DNA from: CAYQTE01 sp964420285
GTDB taxonomy: Bacteria; Planctomycetota; Phycisphaerae; Tepidisphaerales; Tepidisphaeraceae
DNA: 64,000 nucleotides
Assembly (NCBI GenBank): GCA_964420285.1
Contig: CAYQTE010000008.1
Span: 38,106-102,105, forward strand
Reading direction: 5' to 3'
Below, in pieces: positions 33,285 to 43,200 of the stretch (position 1 is its first letter; every line of letters starts with the position of its first letter). The position numbers and the translations under genes were made by a program. The notes under the pieces are model-generated. The model had not been told where the DNA came from and made no database searches. It worked only from the letters and a program-made list of their open reading frames with translations.

Positions 33285-36200
33285 ATGATGTCGAAACTGA
33301 AATCGGGTTGCCGGCGCAAGGTTGCCGGGCGGGCGGCGGGGTCAGTAATTGAGGCACTGGAGAATCGCGTCCTTCTTTCCGCCCCATACGGAACCGTGAC
33401 CCTCGTGCTGTCGCTCAACGATGATGGTTGGGGCGATTACACGCCCAATGCGTTCGCTATCTACGCCATCGACGGCACAGTGAACGGCACGACGGTGACG
33501 CCCAACTCGATTGCCGCCAACGGCGGCCAAGTGGACGGCGGCATCGACGGCGTCGCTCTCACCGTCACCGGAGCCACGGCAGGCTCGCTGCATGACGACC
33601 TCTTCAGCGGCACGACATACGCCAACCATGCCGGCACGGGAAACGGCAAGCTCAGGAACAGCAACTATTACGAATTGACCGATTCGGCCACCGAAAGTGA
33701 CGGTCCGTCGATGGTCGAGGCCGGGTTCACTCTGCATGATGACACCAGCACCTCGGTAACGGTCAACCAAGACGTCGCCGGCTCGCCGCCGTCGCTGGAC
33801 AACGTGGAACAAGACAGCCCATCGACGCTGATTATCTTCGGCCTGGGCCAGAGCGCCGGGAACATGCAGACATTCGCCACTTCGACGACCGGCAACAATC
33901 CGGCGGTTCCATCGGGCACGGCGCTGAGCGGTCCGGCCCCCGCTAGCGCCCCGTATTCCGGCCCGGGGACATTCGAGTATGCCGGGAACACCTACCTGAG
34001 CAGCTTGCTGGTGGCGGATGGCAGGTACGTGACGGGCACACTGCCGGCAATCGACACGGTCCACTCTTCCGCGTCCCTGCTGGCTGCGTACGACGAGCCG
34101 TACAATTCAGCGATCCGTTGCTGGAATGGCGTCGGGGCTGATACGGCGCTGACAGCAGTGGTGCAGACGCTGCCGCTGGTCACCACCACAACCGCCGTCA
34201 CCTCCAACAACACCTCGGCCAGCTATGGCCAATCCGTCACTTTCACGGCGACTGTGACGCCCGTCGTCGGCAGCGGTGAGACCGGCAGCGTGCAGTTCCA
34301 GATTGATGGCGCCAACGTCGGCTCGCCCGTGCCCCTGACCGGCAACACCGCCGCGTATACGACCTCGGCGCTGAGTATCGGCACTCGTTCCATCGTGGCC
34401 GTCTACAGCGGCGACGAAAACTTCTCGGCCAGCATCTCGCCGATATTTCCACAGAGCGTTGGCCAGGCCGCAACCACCACCGCCGTCACTTCCAGCAATG
34501 GCTCGGCCAGCTATGGCCAATCAGTCACTTTCACGGCCACCGTCACGCCCGCAAGCGGCAGCGGCGAGACCGGTACCGTGCAATTCGAGATCGATGGCAG
34601 CTTCGCGGGTAGCTCGGTGCCGCTCAGCGGCAACACTGCCGCGTACACGACCTCAACGCTGGGTGTCGGCAGCCATTCCGTCGTTGCCGTGTACACCGTC
34701 TACGGCAACTTTACCGGCAGCACCAGCCCGGTCTTTACACAGACCATCGGCAAGGCCGCCACCACAAACGTCGTCACGACAAGCAACGGCTCGGCCAGGT
34801 ACGGCCAATCCGTGACCTTCACCGCAACGGTGATGCCCACCAGCGGCACCGGTGAGACCGGCAGCGTGCAGTTTCAGATCGACGGCAGTAACGTCGGCAG
34901 CCCCGTCGCGATCAATGGCAATATCGCAACGATCACCCCATCAACACTGACCGCCGGCAGCCATTTCATCGTGGCCGTCTATGGCGGCAGCAACAATTTT
35001 GCCGGCAGCACCAGTCCGATCTTTATGCAAACCATCGGGACAGCCAACACAACAGCGGCTGTCACATCCAGCAATGGCCAGGCCGGTTATGGGCAGTCCG
35101 TGACTTTCACGGCGACGGTGACGCCAACCAGCGGCAACGGTGAGACCGGTACCGTGCAATTCCAGATCGATGGCAGCAACGTGGGAAGCGCGGTGCCCCT
35201 TGTCGGCAACACCGCCGCGTATACCACCTCGGTCCTGAGTGTCGGCAGCCATTCCATCGTTGCCGTCTACAGTGGGGACAGCAATTTTGTCGGCGCCACC
35301 TCGCCGGCCTTCATACAGGGAGTCATCGAGGTCGCCACCACCACCGCAGTCACATCGCTCAGCACGTCGGCCGTCTACGGCCAGCCCGTTAACCTCACGG
35401 CTACGGTAACACCCGCCAGCGGCAGCGGCGAGACCGGCACGGTGCAATTCCGGATCGACGGGAGCGATTTCGGCAGCCCGGTAGCACTGAGCGGCAATAA
35501 CGCCTTCCTTACCACAACGATGCTTAGCGCCGGCAGCCATTCGATCGTCGCTGTGTACAGCGGCGACAGCAGCTTTGCCAGGAGCACCAGCCCGGCGATC
35601 CCCCAGAATGTTGCGCACGTCGCGCCATCCACGAGCTTATACATGGACACACTGGTCTCATCTGACATTCCCAGCGCCGGCCACGTTTGGGGCGTGACTC
35701 TGGACACCTCCGGCAATCTCTTCGGCACGACCTACGAAGGTGGCGCCAACGGCTACGGCGTGATTTTTGAGGTTGCTAACGGAAGCGCGGCTATGACCAC
35801 GCTGGTTTCATTTAACGGCGCCGACGGCGAATGGCCTTACGCCGGCGTGATCTTTGATTCCGCCGGCGATCTCTTCGGTACGACCATTCGCGGTGGCGCC
35901 AATAACGATGGCACGGTCTTCGAAATCGCCCAGGGCGGCGACGTCATAACCACGCTGGCCTCGTTCAACGGCGCCAACGGCAGCGACCCCAACGGCATCG
36001 TCCTGGACTCCTCGGATGACATCTTTGGGACGGCCTACGAGGCCGGCGCCAACAGCGATGGCACGGTTTTCGAGCTTGCCCGCGGGACCGGCGCCATCAC
36101 CACTCTGGCGGCGTTTAACGGCACAAACGGGGCCGAGGCCTCGGCCGCCCCCGTCCTGGATTCCTTCGGCGATCTTTTCGGCACAGCTACGGTCGGCGGC

Positions 36201-37985
36201 GCCCACGGCGACGGTACGGTCTTCGAGGTTGCCCACGGGAGTGGCGCGATCACCACTCTAGTCTCGCTTAACGGCGCCAACGGGAACCAGCCGGACAACG
36301 TGGCCCTGGACTCCTCCGGCAATCTCTTCGGCGCGACCGAACTCGGCGGCAATTTAACGCTAAACTCGGGAGCGGGTGATGGCACCGTTTTCGAGATCGC
36401 CCACGGGAGCGCGGCCGTCACCACCCTGGCCTCATTTAACGGCACTAACGGGGACGAGCCGCCCGGCGTGGTCATGGACTCTTCCGGCAATCTCTTCGGC
36501 ACAACCAGTTTCGGCGGCGCCGGCGGCTTCGGCACGGTCTTCGAGATGGCTCAGCGGAGTGATGCCATCACAACTCTGGCATCGCTTGAAGACGCCAGTG
36601 GTGCTGTTCCCGAAGCCGGTGTCGTCTTGGACTCCATCGGCAACATCTTCGGCACAACCACCTTCCTCGGCGCCACCGGCTACGGCACCGTATTCGAACT
36701 GACGCGCGTAGGCACCGCCGTCACATCCGGCACCTCCTCGCCTGTCTACGGCCAGCCGGTCACGTTCACGGCGACAATAAACCCCAGTGTAGGCGTCGGA
36801 CCGAGGGGCACCGTGCAATTCGTGATCGACGGCAGCGACGCGGGCAGCCCGGTCGCCCTTGCAGGCAATACCGCAACGTATATTACTTCGGCGCTCAATG
36901 CCGGCAGCCATTCGGTCGTGGCCGTTTATAGCGGCGATACCAACTACGCAAGCATGACCAGCCCGGCTTTCGCGCAGAATGTCGCCCCCGCGCCGCTCGC
37001 GCTGGCAGCCAGCGCCGCCTACATTAAACTCGCAGCGGATGGTCAGCACGTGGATGTCTGGAACAACTCCAGTGCCAATGGTACGCCCAATCAGTGTTTG
37101 CCCTGCTGTGACATTTGCGGCGTCAACTACACCGGGCCGGACGGAGGCGATACTTTCGTTCTAGATTTCTCCAACGGCGATCCAATCCCGGCCGGCGGAA
37201 TTTCGCTCACAGGCGGGGCGGGGCAAAATACGTTGGAGATCGTTGGCGGCCCGGCAAACGATGCCGACGCTGTTACCATCGGCGGCGGGTCGTTTACCAT
37301 TCCGGCCAATACGCCGGGGGCGGGGACGATGAATTACACGCTTGGCGCGATGTCGATTGCGGCCGGGGCGAGCTTGGCGCTGGCGGCCTCCGATTCGCAG
37401 GCGGATCAAACCGTTTTTGCCGTTAATAATCTGTCGGTGCCCGGGACGCTGGATATTGCCAACAACACGCTGTTGGCCAGCGAGAACAATGTGTCCTTGT
37501 CGCAGGTTACGGCCTGGGTTCAGAACCAGACCATCACCAGTTCGCTCGTGGCCGGTCCGCACGCCATCGCCAGCCGTGCGCTGGGCTATGGCGACTGGAC
37601 CGAAGACCCGTTCACCATCCCGGCCGGGGATGTGGAAGTGAAATATGTGCCCACCGGCGATGTCAACCTTGACGGCGTGGTGAACACCACGGACCTGACG
37701 CGGGCGATCAACGACCTGGGCCTATCACCCGACTATTCCGGCGGGGATGTTCTCGATTTGGGGGTCGTGAACATCACCGACGTGACGGACATCATTAACA
37801 ATCTGGGCGCTACGTTGAACGCCAGCGGCGACAGTGCGAGTGTGGCGACGGCCATGGCGCCGGTGAAATCGGCCGGCCGGGCCATTGCGCCACCGGCCGT
37901 GTCCGCCGCGGGTGCGTCGCCGTTTTCGGACGCGCCAATTCAGGCCGACTGGCTCACGGACGGCGGTTCGATCTTGTCGGAATGA
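33285..37985 (+). CDS. Giant secreted surface protein 1 (Ig-like, GloVer repeats, dockerin-like tail)
   Basis: About 1566 residues. The start at 33285 (or 33288) follows GGAAGG and yields the planctomycete N-terminal signal pattern ALENRVLLSA. After a unique domain of about 280 residues come five bacterial Ig-like repeats (YGQSVTFTATVTP, SGETG-VQF-IDG, HSIVAVYSGD), about seven GloVer-type repeats (GNLFGTT-GG---DGTVFE), one more Ig-like unit, a Cys-rich linker QCLPCCDICG, and a dockerin-like pair (DVNLDGVVNTTDLTRAI and DVTDIINNLG). The end is SDAPIQADWLTDGGSILSE. Likely an adhesin or cell-surface scaffold. The paralogue at 58315-64000 lies inverted, and their 3' ends are almost identical at DNA level. 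Confidence 0.85.
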   Translation: MMSKLKSGCRRKVAGRAAGSVIEALENRVLLSAPYGTVTLVLSLNDDGWGDYTPNAFAIYAIDGTVNGTTVTPNSIAANGGQVDGGIDGVALTVTGATAGSLHDDLFSGTTYANHAGTGNGKLRNSNYYELTDSATESDGPSMVEAGFTLHDDTSTSVTVNQDVAGSPPSLDNVEQDSPSTLIIFGLGQSAGNMQTFATSTTGNNPAVPSGTALSGPAPASAPYSGPGTFEYAGNTYLSSLLVADGRYVTGTLPAIDTVHSSASLLAAYDEPYNSAIRCWNGVGADTALTAVVQTLPLVTTTTAVTSNNTSASYGQSVTFTATVTPVVGSGETGSVQFQIDGANVGSPVPLTGNTAAYTTSALSIGTRSIVAVYSGDENFSASISPIFPQSVGQAATTTAVTSSNGSASYGQSVTFTATVTPASGSGETGTVQFEIDGSFAGSSVPLSGNTAAYTTSTLGVGSHSVVAVYTVYGNFTGSTSPVFTQTIGKAATTNVVTTSNGSARYGQSVTFTATVMPTSGTGETGSVQFQIDGSNVGSPVAINGNIATITPSTLTAGSHFIVAVYGGSNNFAGSTSPIFMQTIGTANTTAAVTSSNGQAGYGQSVTFTATVTPTSGNGETGTVQFQIDGSNVGSAVPLVGNTAAYTTSVLSVGSHSIVAVYSGDSNFVGATSPAFIQGVIEVATTTAVTSLSTSAVYGQPVNLTATVTPASGSGETGTVQFRIDGSDFGSPVALSGNNAFLTTTMLSAGSHSIVAVYSGDSSFARSTSPAIPQNVAHVAPSTSLYMDTLVSSDIPSAGHVWGVTLDTSGNLFGTTYEGGANGYGVIFEVANGSAAMTTLVSFNGADGEWPYAGVIFDSAGDLFGTTIRGGANNDGTVFEIAQGGDVITTLASFNGANGSDPNGIVLDSSDDIFGTAYEAGANSDGTVFELARGTGAITTLAAFNGTNGAEASAAPVLDSFGDLFGTATVGGAHGDGTVFEVAHGSGAITTLVSLNGANGNQPDNVALDSSGNLFGATELGGNLTLNSGAGDGTVFEIAHGSAAVTTLASFNGTNGDEPPGVVMDSSGNLFGTTSFGGAGGFGTVFEMAQRSDAITTLASLEDASGAVPEAGVVLDSIGNIFGTTTFLGATGYGTVFELTRVGTAVTSGTSSPVYGQPVTFTATINPSVGVGPRGTVQFVIDGSDAGSPVALAGNTATYITSALNAGSHSVVAVYSGDTNYASMTSPAFAQNVAPAPLALAASAAYIKLAADGQHVDVWNNSSANGTPNQCLPCCDICGVNYTGPDGGDTFVLDFSNGDPIPAGGISLTGGAGQNTLEIVGGPANDADAVTIGGGSFTIPANTPGAGTMNYTLGAMSIAAGASLALAASDSQADQTVFAVNNLSVPGTLDIANNTLLASENNVSLSQVTAWVQNQTITSSLVAGPHAIASRALGYGDWTEDPFTIPAGDVEVKYVPTGDVNLDGVVNTTDLTRAINDLGLSPDYSGGDVLDLGVVNITDVTDIINNLGATLNASGDSASVATAMAPVKSAGRAIAPPAVSAAGASPFSDAPIQADWLTDGGSILSE

Positions 37986-38038
37986 CAGCATTGGCAGCTT
38001 GGGCCCTGATCGATCGTGCCGGGCGATATCCAGCGACA

Positions 38039-38347
38039 TCAGATGCCGCAATAGGCGCGGAATCTCGCCAGCAAATCGCCCTCAAGTCGCCCTCGGCGTT
38101 TCTTGAGCAGATCCACGGCGATCGGGACGATCCTGTCATCATGCACAAAGGAACTCTTTTTCAAGCCGGTTGCGGCAAAATCCGCGTCGCCGTCCGGCAG
38201 GGGAAAGGCCGTTCCGCGATAGTCCTGGCCGGAGATGGGAAAGCATCCCGCGCGGCCATGCGCGGGGGATTCGACGATCAGCCATGGTCTTCGATCGGTG
38301 CATCCGCCCCAATCGACCTGTGCATCGAAGATGTCGAAGCGATTCAT
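38039..38347 (-). CDS. PemK/MazF-like toxin of a Panacea toxin-antitoxin pair
   Basis: A 102-residue protein resembling the PemK-like fold: FDAQVDWGGCTDRRPWLIVES, then CFPIS, and TGLKKSSFVHDDRIVPI followed by a KKRRGRLEGDLL helix. Such toxins cut mRNA at short sequences. It lies 31 bp after the antitoxin gene on the same strand. The start ATG 38347 has no strong Shine-Dalgarno, which would keep toxin levels low relative to the antitoxin. Identification rests on pattern and context. Confidence 0.6.
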   Translation of the reverse strand: MNRFDIFDAQVDWGGCTDRRPWLIVESPAHGRAGCFPISGQDYRGTAFPLPDGDADFAATGLKKSSFVHDDRIVPIAVDLLKKRRGRLEGDLLARFRAYCGI

Positions 38348-38378
38348 CGGCCGTCATCGCGCCCGGCGCGATGCCATG

Positions 38379-38948
38379 CTAGAGGTCCGATCCATCGCCG
38401 ATGTCCTGCTTGAGAGTTGCCAGTGCCTCACAGGGAATGACGACCCGGCCGTGCCGGAACCGGCGATTGTCGCCCGATGCCCGCGCGATGCTCTCATAGG
38501 GGATCGTCGTGCTTGTGCCCTCAACGTAACAGGCCACGTATTCGGGCAGGCGATGCGTCTCGTTGGCCAACGGCCAAGCCGCTTTCCGGCCGTGCGCCCT
38601 GATAACCTTGTTCAGCGACTCGATTTCCTGGGCGGACAGCGCCGTATGTCCCGGGGACTTGCGGAGGTGAATCGTGTTGTTCTTGACGCTCAAGAAGCGG
38701 AACACCGAGTCATCGGCTCCGGACACCTGGCCGTTGATTGCGTCGAGCGTGCGCGATGGAACCGGCCCCCACGGCATGGCGACCTGACGATCGCCGGTGA
38801 TCGGCGCTCCGGTCCGGATGAAATGCTCGCGGTCCGCGAGATAAATCAATTTGATGAGCTTGATTTTGTCGACGTCGCCGAGCCGCTCCAGGATGAACGC
38901 CGCGGCCTGAATCGTTTTGTTGAGATTGAATTGATATTCGAGCGGCAT
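38379..38948 (-). CDS. Panacea-domain antitoxin (SocA/DUF4065 type)
   Basis: A 189-residue protein with the conserved Panacea core LIKLIYLADREHFIRTGAPITGD followed by AMPWGPVPSRTLDAI. Panacea antitoxins directly neutralise toxins of many unrelated folds; the gene after this one encodes a PemK-like protein, fitting a two-gene PanAT locus with antitoxin first. GGTGAG precedes the ATG. The C-terminal part (about 110-189) is variable in the family and probably specifies the toxin partner. Confidence 0.85.
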   Translation of the reverse strand: MPLEYQFNLNKTIQAAAFILERLGDVDKIKLIKLIYLADREHFIRTGAPITGDRQVAMPWGPVPSRTLDAINGQVSGADDSVFRFLSVKNNTIHLRKSPGHTALSAQEIESLNKVIRAHGRKAAWPLANETHRLPEYVACYVEGTSTTIPYESIARASGDNRRFRHGRVVIPCEALATLKQDIGDGSDL

Positions 38949-39060
38949 AGGAACTCACCGCCAATGGAACTGGCCAGCAATTACCAAACCGCTGGAATTG
39001 TCGCCCCGCTGCGGGCACGAGTCAAATCGGCCAGTCAAACGCACACCGGGCCCTGGGCCG

Positions 39061-39717
39061 TCAGGTGGAATGGGAATCGTCCTGGCTTTCGGCGGCGGAG
39101 GGCGTGCCGGCGGATGGGTTGGGGTGCATGGCGCCGATGGGGAGAGGGTCGGTGCCGGAGGGTGGCGCGGCGTGGTTGGCGGGTTCGTCGCCGTCGAGGC
39201 CGAGAATCTCTCCTGCGTCGATCTGTTCCTCATCGAGGCCTTCGACGAGGTTCCATGCTTCCTGGCCGGGTTCGCCGCCCATGGGGACGCCGGGTTCGGG
39301 TGAACCGGCGGGAATGGGGGATGACGGCTCCGGGGCGTCGGTGGGAAGCGTGGGGGCATTGCGAGCGGCCGGCTGCATCTTGAGGAAGCTCACGTAGAAG
39401 CCCACGGCGAAGAGACCCTGCTGGGTCTGGTAGGGGAAGTTGATCAGGTCGCAGAATTCCTGGATGAGAGCCTGGGCGGTGGAGTCGGCGCGTTCGGCGG
39501 CCTGGACCTCGGCCTGGTGCTTGCGGTCGTGGAAGCGCATGAGCTGGACGAACCGGCCGGTGGTTTCGCTGGTGTTCCAGTTGGCCCCGACCTGCTCATA
39601 GACCTCGAAGTGATCACAACCGAGGCGGATGAGGGTCTGGCGGAAACGGCGAAGGAGGCGAGCGTGTTCGACACGCTTGTCACGGGGGACGATGTAGCTG
39701 TTGGTTTGAAGGAGCAT
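39061..39717 (-). CDS. Hypothetical protein with conserved N-terminal domain and acidic low-complexity tail
   Basis: A 218-residue protein. ATG 39717 is chosen because AAAGGA sits just upstream. The first 115 residues form a compact domain with YIVPRDKRVEHARLLRRFRQ, CDHFEVYEQVG and GRFVQLMRFHDRKH, which looks like a small dimeric alpha-beta fold. The remainder is Pro, Gly, Glu and Asp-rich and probably disordered. Function unknown. It is divergent from the bamA cluster. Confidence 0.6.
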   Translation of the reverse strand: MLLQTNSYIVPRDKRVEHARLLRRFRQTLIRLGCDHFEVYEQVGANWNTSETTGRFVQLMRFHDRKHQAEVQAAERADSTAQALIQEFCDLINFPYQTQQGLFAVGFYVSFLKMQPAARNAPTLPTDAPEPSSPIPAGSPEPGVPMGGEPGQEAWNLVEGLDEEQIDAGEILGLDGDEPANHAAPPSGTDPLPIGAMHPNPSAGTPSAAESQDDSHST

Positions 39718-39930
39718 CGAATCCAATCCTTTATCGGCTACGGAACCGTATATATTGTGCCACAATACGGCGTGCAAGGAAATATCTCGCGGGGTGGAAA
39801 TTGAGAGTCGGGCGGGAGGAGGCGGTTTTTGACAATGGTTGCGGCATGGCTATGCTCCACCCCAAGCGGATTATTGGGGCTGGGGAAAGCCCCGCAAGGC
39901 CCTTGGCCGGTTCCTTATCGGACGCATGGC

Positions 39931-42429
39931 GTGAGATTCGATTCAACCCGGTTTGCAATTCGGATGCTCGCGGGCGCCATGGTCGCCGTGGCGTGGCTGT
40001 TGATGGTGCGGCCGCTCTGGAGTCAGGCGGCGACGGGGACAAACCTTTTGGGGACGGCGGGGCCGACGACATCGCGAGCGACGACGGCCGGGACGGAGTC
40101 CACCACGGAGCCGGCGGCGTTTGGGGAGCCGTCGGGGAGCATGTCGGGGACGAACGATCTGAAGGGGCGGATCGTGCGGCAGGTTCGCGTGATCGGCAAT
40201 CAGCAGGTTCCCAGCGCGGTGATACTGAACAACATCCGGACGCGAACCGGCGAGGCGTTCGATCCGGACACGGTGGTGGAGGATTATCAGCGGATTTACA
40301 GCCGGGAGAAGCGGTTCACCAACGTCGAGGCGCGGGTGGAGACGGTGAGCGACGGGGTGATCGTGACCTTTCAGGTGTCCGAACAGCGGCTGATTCGAGC
40401 CATCGCGTACAAGGGCAACGACCAGGTGAAGACAGAGGACATCGAGAAGGTTGTGGATCTGAAGGTGGGGCAGGCGATCGACGCGTTCCGGATCAACGTG
40501 GCGCGGCAGGCGATCGAGCACGAATACAACGACCGCAATTTTTCGTTCGCGCACGTGAGCATCGATCAGGATGAGCTGATGCACAACGGGAATCTGGTGT
40601 TCAGCATTGTGGAAGGGCCGCGGGTCGAAATCCGCATGGTGGATTTCATCGGCAACGACAGCTACAGCGACTGGAAGCTCAAGGACCAGATCAAGACCAA
40701 GAGCTACATGTTCATCTTCCAATCGGGCACGTTCGATCCCGAGCAGGTTGACCAGGACGTCGACAGCCTGCGCAAGTTCTATCACGACAAGGGGTTTTTC
40801 GATGTTCGCGTCGGCCGGCTGCTGACGTTCGGGCCCGATCAGACGGAGATGAAGATCACGTTCGTGATCAGCGAGGGGCCGCGGTACGTGGTGGATCACG
40901 TCCGGTTCGAGGGGAACACGATGGTGACCGAAGGCGAGCTGCGCAAGCCGCTGAACCTGGTCGAGGGCCTGCCGTACGACGCGGACGTGGTGCAGCGCGA
41001 TACGCGCGAGATCGTGCATACGTACAGCCCCAGGGGCGTGGTCTACGATCCCACGCTGGCCGGCAGCACCAACCCGGAATATCTGCACATCGATCCCCGG
41101 CCGGTGTTTCACCAGCCGGGCCACATGGACCTGATCTACACGATTCACGAGGGTCGTTCGTTCAAGCTGGGGCGGATCATCCCGTCGGGAAACGACAAGA
41201 CGCAGGAGAAGGTGATTCTGCGCGAGATGTGGGTGACGCCGGGCCAGTTGTACAATTCGGCGGAGATTCAGGACGCGCAGGATCGGCTTCGGGGAACGCC
41301 GTATTTCAAGTCCGTCACCATCACGCCGATCGGCACCGACCCCGAATTCCGCGACGTGCTGGTGCAGGTGACCGAAGCGCCGACGGCCAAGATCGAACTG
41401 GGGGCGGGGTTCAACACCAACGGCGGCGTGGCGGGAAACATCGGCTACGAGCAGAAGAATTTCGACATCGCCAACATTCCCAACAGCCTGTCGGACCTGT
41501 TCAACGAACGGGCGTTCACCGGGGCCGGGCAGGATTTCAAGATCAACTTCCAACCCGGAACCATCGAGACCAACGCCGTTGTCAGCTTCACCGAGCCGTA
41601 CCTGTTTGACCAGCCGTTCAGTTTCAACGCCCAGGCCTATCTGAGCGATTACACGCGCGAGGCCTACGCCGACCGGCGCGTGGGCGGGCAGTTCACCTTC
41701 GGACACGCCTTCGATCATGTGTGGTCGGCGGCCGTCAGCCTGCGCGGCGAAAACGTCACCATCACCGATATCCAGGACCCGGCCGACCGATCGCCCATCA
41801 TTCTCGACGGGGTTGGCCATCACGTTCTCACGGCGTTGGGCGCCCAGATTCGCCGCGACACGACCAACCACGGCCCGATCACGTACAAGGGCGACGACAT
41901 GGTTCTGGGGGCCCAGCAGTACGGCGCGCTGGGGGGCACGGTGGATTTCACGCGGATTTCGTTTTCCCTCAACGATTACACCACGCTCTACAACGATCTG
42001 CTGGACCGCCGCACCGTCCTGAACGCGCACCTGTATGTGGGCGACGATCTTCAGCACGCCCCGTTCTTCGAAAACTTCTACGCCGGCGGCATCGGCAGCG
42101 TCCGCGGATTCGCCTACCGCGCCATCAGCCCGCGCAACGGCCCGGAAAACGACGTCATCGGCGGCGATTTCACCTATACGGCCGGACTGGAACTGGGCTA
42201 TCCCATCGCCGCCGACATTCTCCGCGGCGTGGTCTTCATCGATGCCGGCGACGTTGAGCCCAACGTGCATCTGGGCGTGCTGCGGACCAGCGTCGGCGTG
42301 GGGATACGGCTGATTGTGCCGTTCCTCAGCACCAACGCCCCGATCGCCCTGGATTTTGGCGTGCCCGTCACCCGAAGCAGCCTGGACAAGATCCAGGTGA
42401 TCAGTTTCTCAGTCGGCCTGACGCGATGA
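39931..42429 (+). CDS. bamA: Outer membrane protein assembly factor BamA
   Basis: About 832 residues. BamA inserts beta-barrel proteins into the outer membrane. After a signal-like N-terminus, POTRA domains run from about residue 70 to 490 (VRQVRVIGNQQVP, IEKVVDLKVGQAID, VRFEGNTMVTEGELRK, GRIIPSGNDKTQEKVI), followed by a 16-stranded barrel containing the FYAGGIGSVRGFAYR motif, the conserved VRGF segment that plugs the barrel. The last residue is Arg instead of the common Phe. The start is uncertain: GTG 39931 or ATG 39964. Genes for Skp and LpxD follow, as in the classical envelope-assembly cluster. Confidence 0.92.
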   Translation: MRFDSTRFAIRMLAGAMVAVAWLLMVRPLWSQAATGTNLLGTAGPTTSRATTAGTESTTEPAAFGEPSGSMSGTNDLKGRIVRQVRVIGNQQVPSAVILNNIRTRTGEAFDPDTVVEDYQRIYSREKRFTNVEARVETVSDGVIVTFQVSEQRLIRAIAYKGNDQVKTEDIEKVVDLKVGQAIDAFRINVARQAIEHEYNDRNFSFAHVSIDQDELMHNGNLVFSIVEGPRVEIRMVDFIGNDSYSDWKLKDQIKTKSYMFIFQSGTFDPEQVDQDVDSLRKFYHDKGFFDVRVGRLLTFGPDQTEMKITFVISEGPRYVVDHVRFEGNTMVTEGELRKPLNLVEGLPYDADVVQRDTREIVHTYSPRGVVYDPTLAGSTNPEYLHIDPRPVFHQPGHMDLIYTIHEGRSFKLGRIIPSGNDKTQEKVILREMWVTPGQLYNSAEIQDAQDRLRGTPYFKSVTITPIGTDPEFRDVLVQVTEAPTAKIELGAGFNTNGGVAGNIGYEQKNFDIANIPNSLSDLFNERAFTGAGQDFKINFQPGTIETNAVVSFTEPYLFDQPFSFNAQAYLSDYTREAYADRRVGGQFTFGHAFDHVWSAAVSLRGENVTITDIQDPADRSPIILDGVGHHVLTALGAQIRRDTTNHGPITYKGDDMVLGAQQYGALGGTVDFTRISFSLNDYTTLYNDLLDRRTVLNAHLYVGDDLQHAPFFENFYAGGIGSVRGFAYRAISPRNGPENDVIGGDFTYTAGLELGYPIAADILRGVVFIDAGDVEPNVHLGVLRTSVGVGIRLIVPFLSTNAPIALDFGVPVTRSSLDKIQVISFSVGLTR

Positions 42430-42546
42430 TCGCCGGTGGTGAAAAAGTGTTTGTGGATTGCGTCCCGCCCGTCTATCTTATGAGCGTCGGGCGGATATCG
42501 CCGATAGGTTTCGCTGGTTTCATCTTGCTACTGAAAGGATCGTGCC

Positions 42547-43179
42547 ATGTCGCTTAAGCACCTGTTGACTCTGGCCCTGGGTATTGCGCTCCTGATGGCT
42601 TCATCCCGCGTCCGGGCCGCCGACAATCCGCCAACCACCGCCCCGACCCCGATGGCGCCGCTCAATATCGGCACCGCCAGCATCCAGGAAATCTTCGATG
42701 CCCTGCAGGAGACTCAGCAGATCAAGGCCAGCCTCGATGACCGCCAGAAGCAGCTCAAGCTCCAGGCCGACAAGATGGACCAGGATATCAAGAACCTGCA
42801 GGCGGATCTCGACGTGATGAAACAGGACAGCCCCCAATACACCGCCAAAAGCCAGGACATCGTCAAGGCCAAGATCAATCTCGATGTCTTCCTCCAGACC
42901 AACAACGCCGACGTCGAGCATCAGAACAAGCTTCAGCTCAAGCGCGTTTTCAGCGAGATTCAGGAGGCCGTCCGAAAGGTCGCCATGGCCGAAGGCTATG
43001 ATCTCATCATTGATGTCGTCATGCCGGACCTGCCCCCCGACGCCGCGATGGACAGTGTCCATCCCGATCAGCTTTCCCTGCTGATTAACCAGCGCACCGT
43101 CCTCTATAACGACAAGAAGCACGACATCTCCCGCGATGTCATCGTTCAGATGAACGCCGACTTCGCCAAGTCGCATTAG
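42547..43179 (+). CDS. skp: OmpH/Skp-family periplasmic chaperone
   Basis: A 210-residue protein with a signal peptide ending near VRAADN and a long charged helical region (about 45-170) that would form the tentacle arms of Skp, the jellyfish-shaped chaperone that carries outer-membrane proteins to BamA. GAAAGGA precedes the ATG. It is somewhat longer than the usual 160 residues because of a Thr/Pro linker and an added C-terminal segment. It sits between bamA and lpxD, the typical place. Confidence 0.85.
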   Translation: MSLKHLLTLALGIALLMASSRVRAADNPPTTAPTPMAPLNIGTASIQEIFDALQETQQIKASLDDRQKQLKLQADKMDQDIKNLQADLDVMKQDSPQYTAKSQDIVKAKINLDVFLQTNNADVEHQNKLQLKRVFSEIQEAVRKVAMAEGYDLIIDVVMPDLPPDAAMDSVHPDQLSLLINQRTVLYNDKKHDISRDVIVQMNADFAKSH

Positions 43180-43200
43180 AAATCGCCGGCCGCTGCCATC

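Noticed and set aside
39943..42270. 775-codon minus-strand frame opposite bamA
   Set aside because: Rich in His, Arg and Val as an antisense of a barrel protein; bamA has POTRA and barrel motifs.
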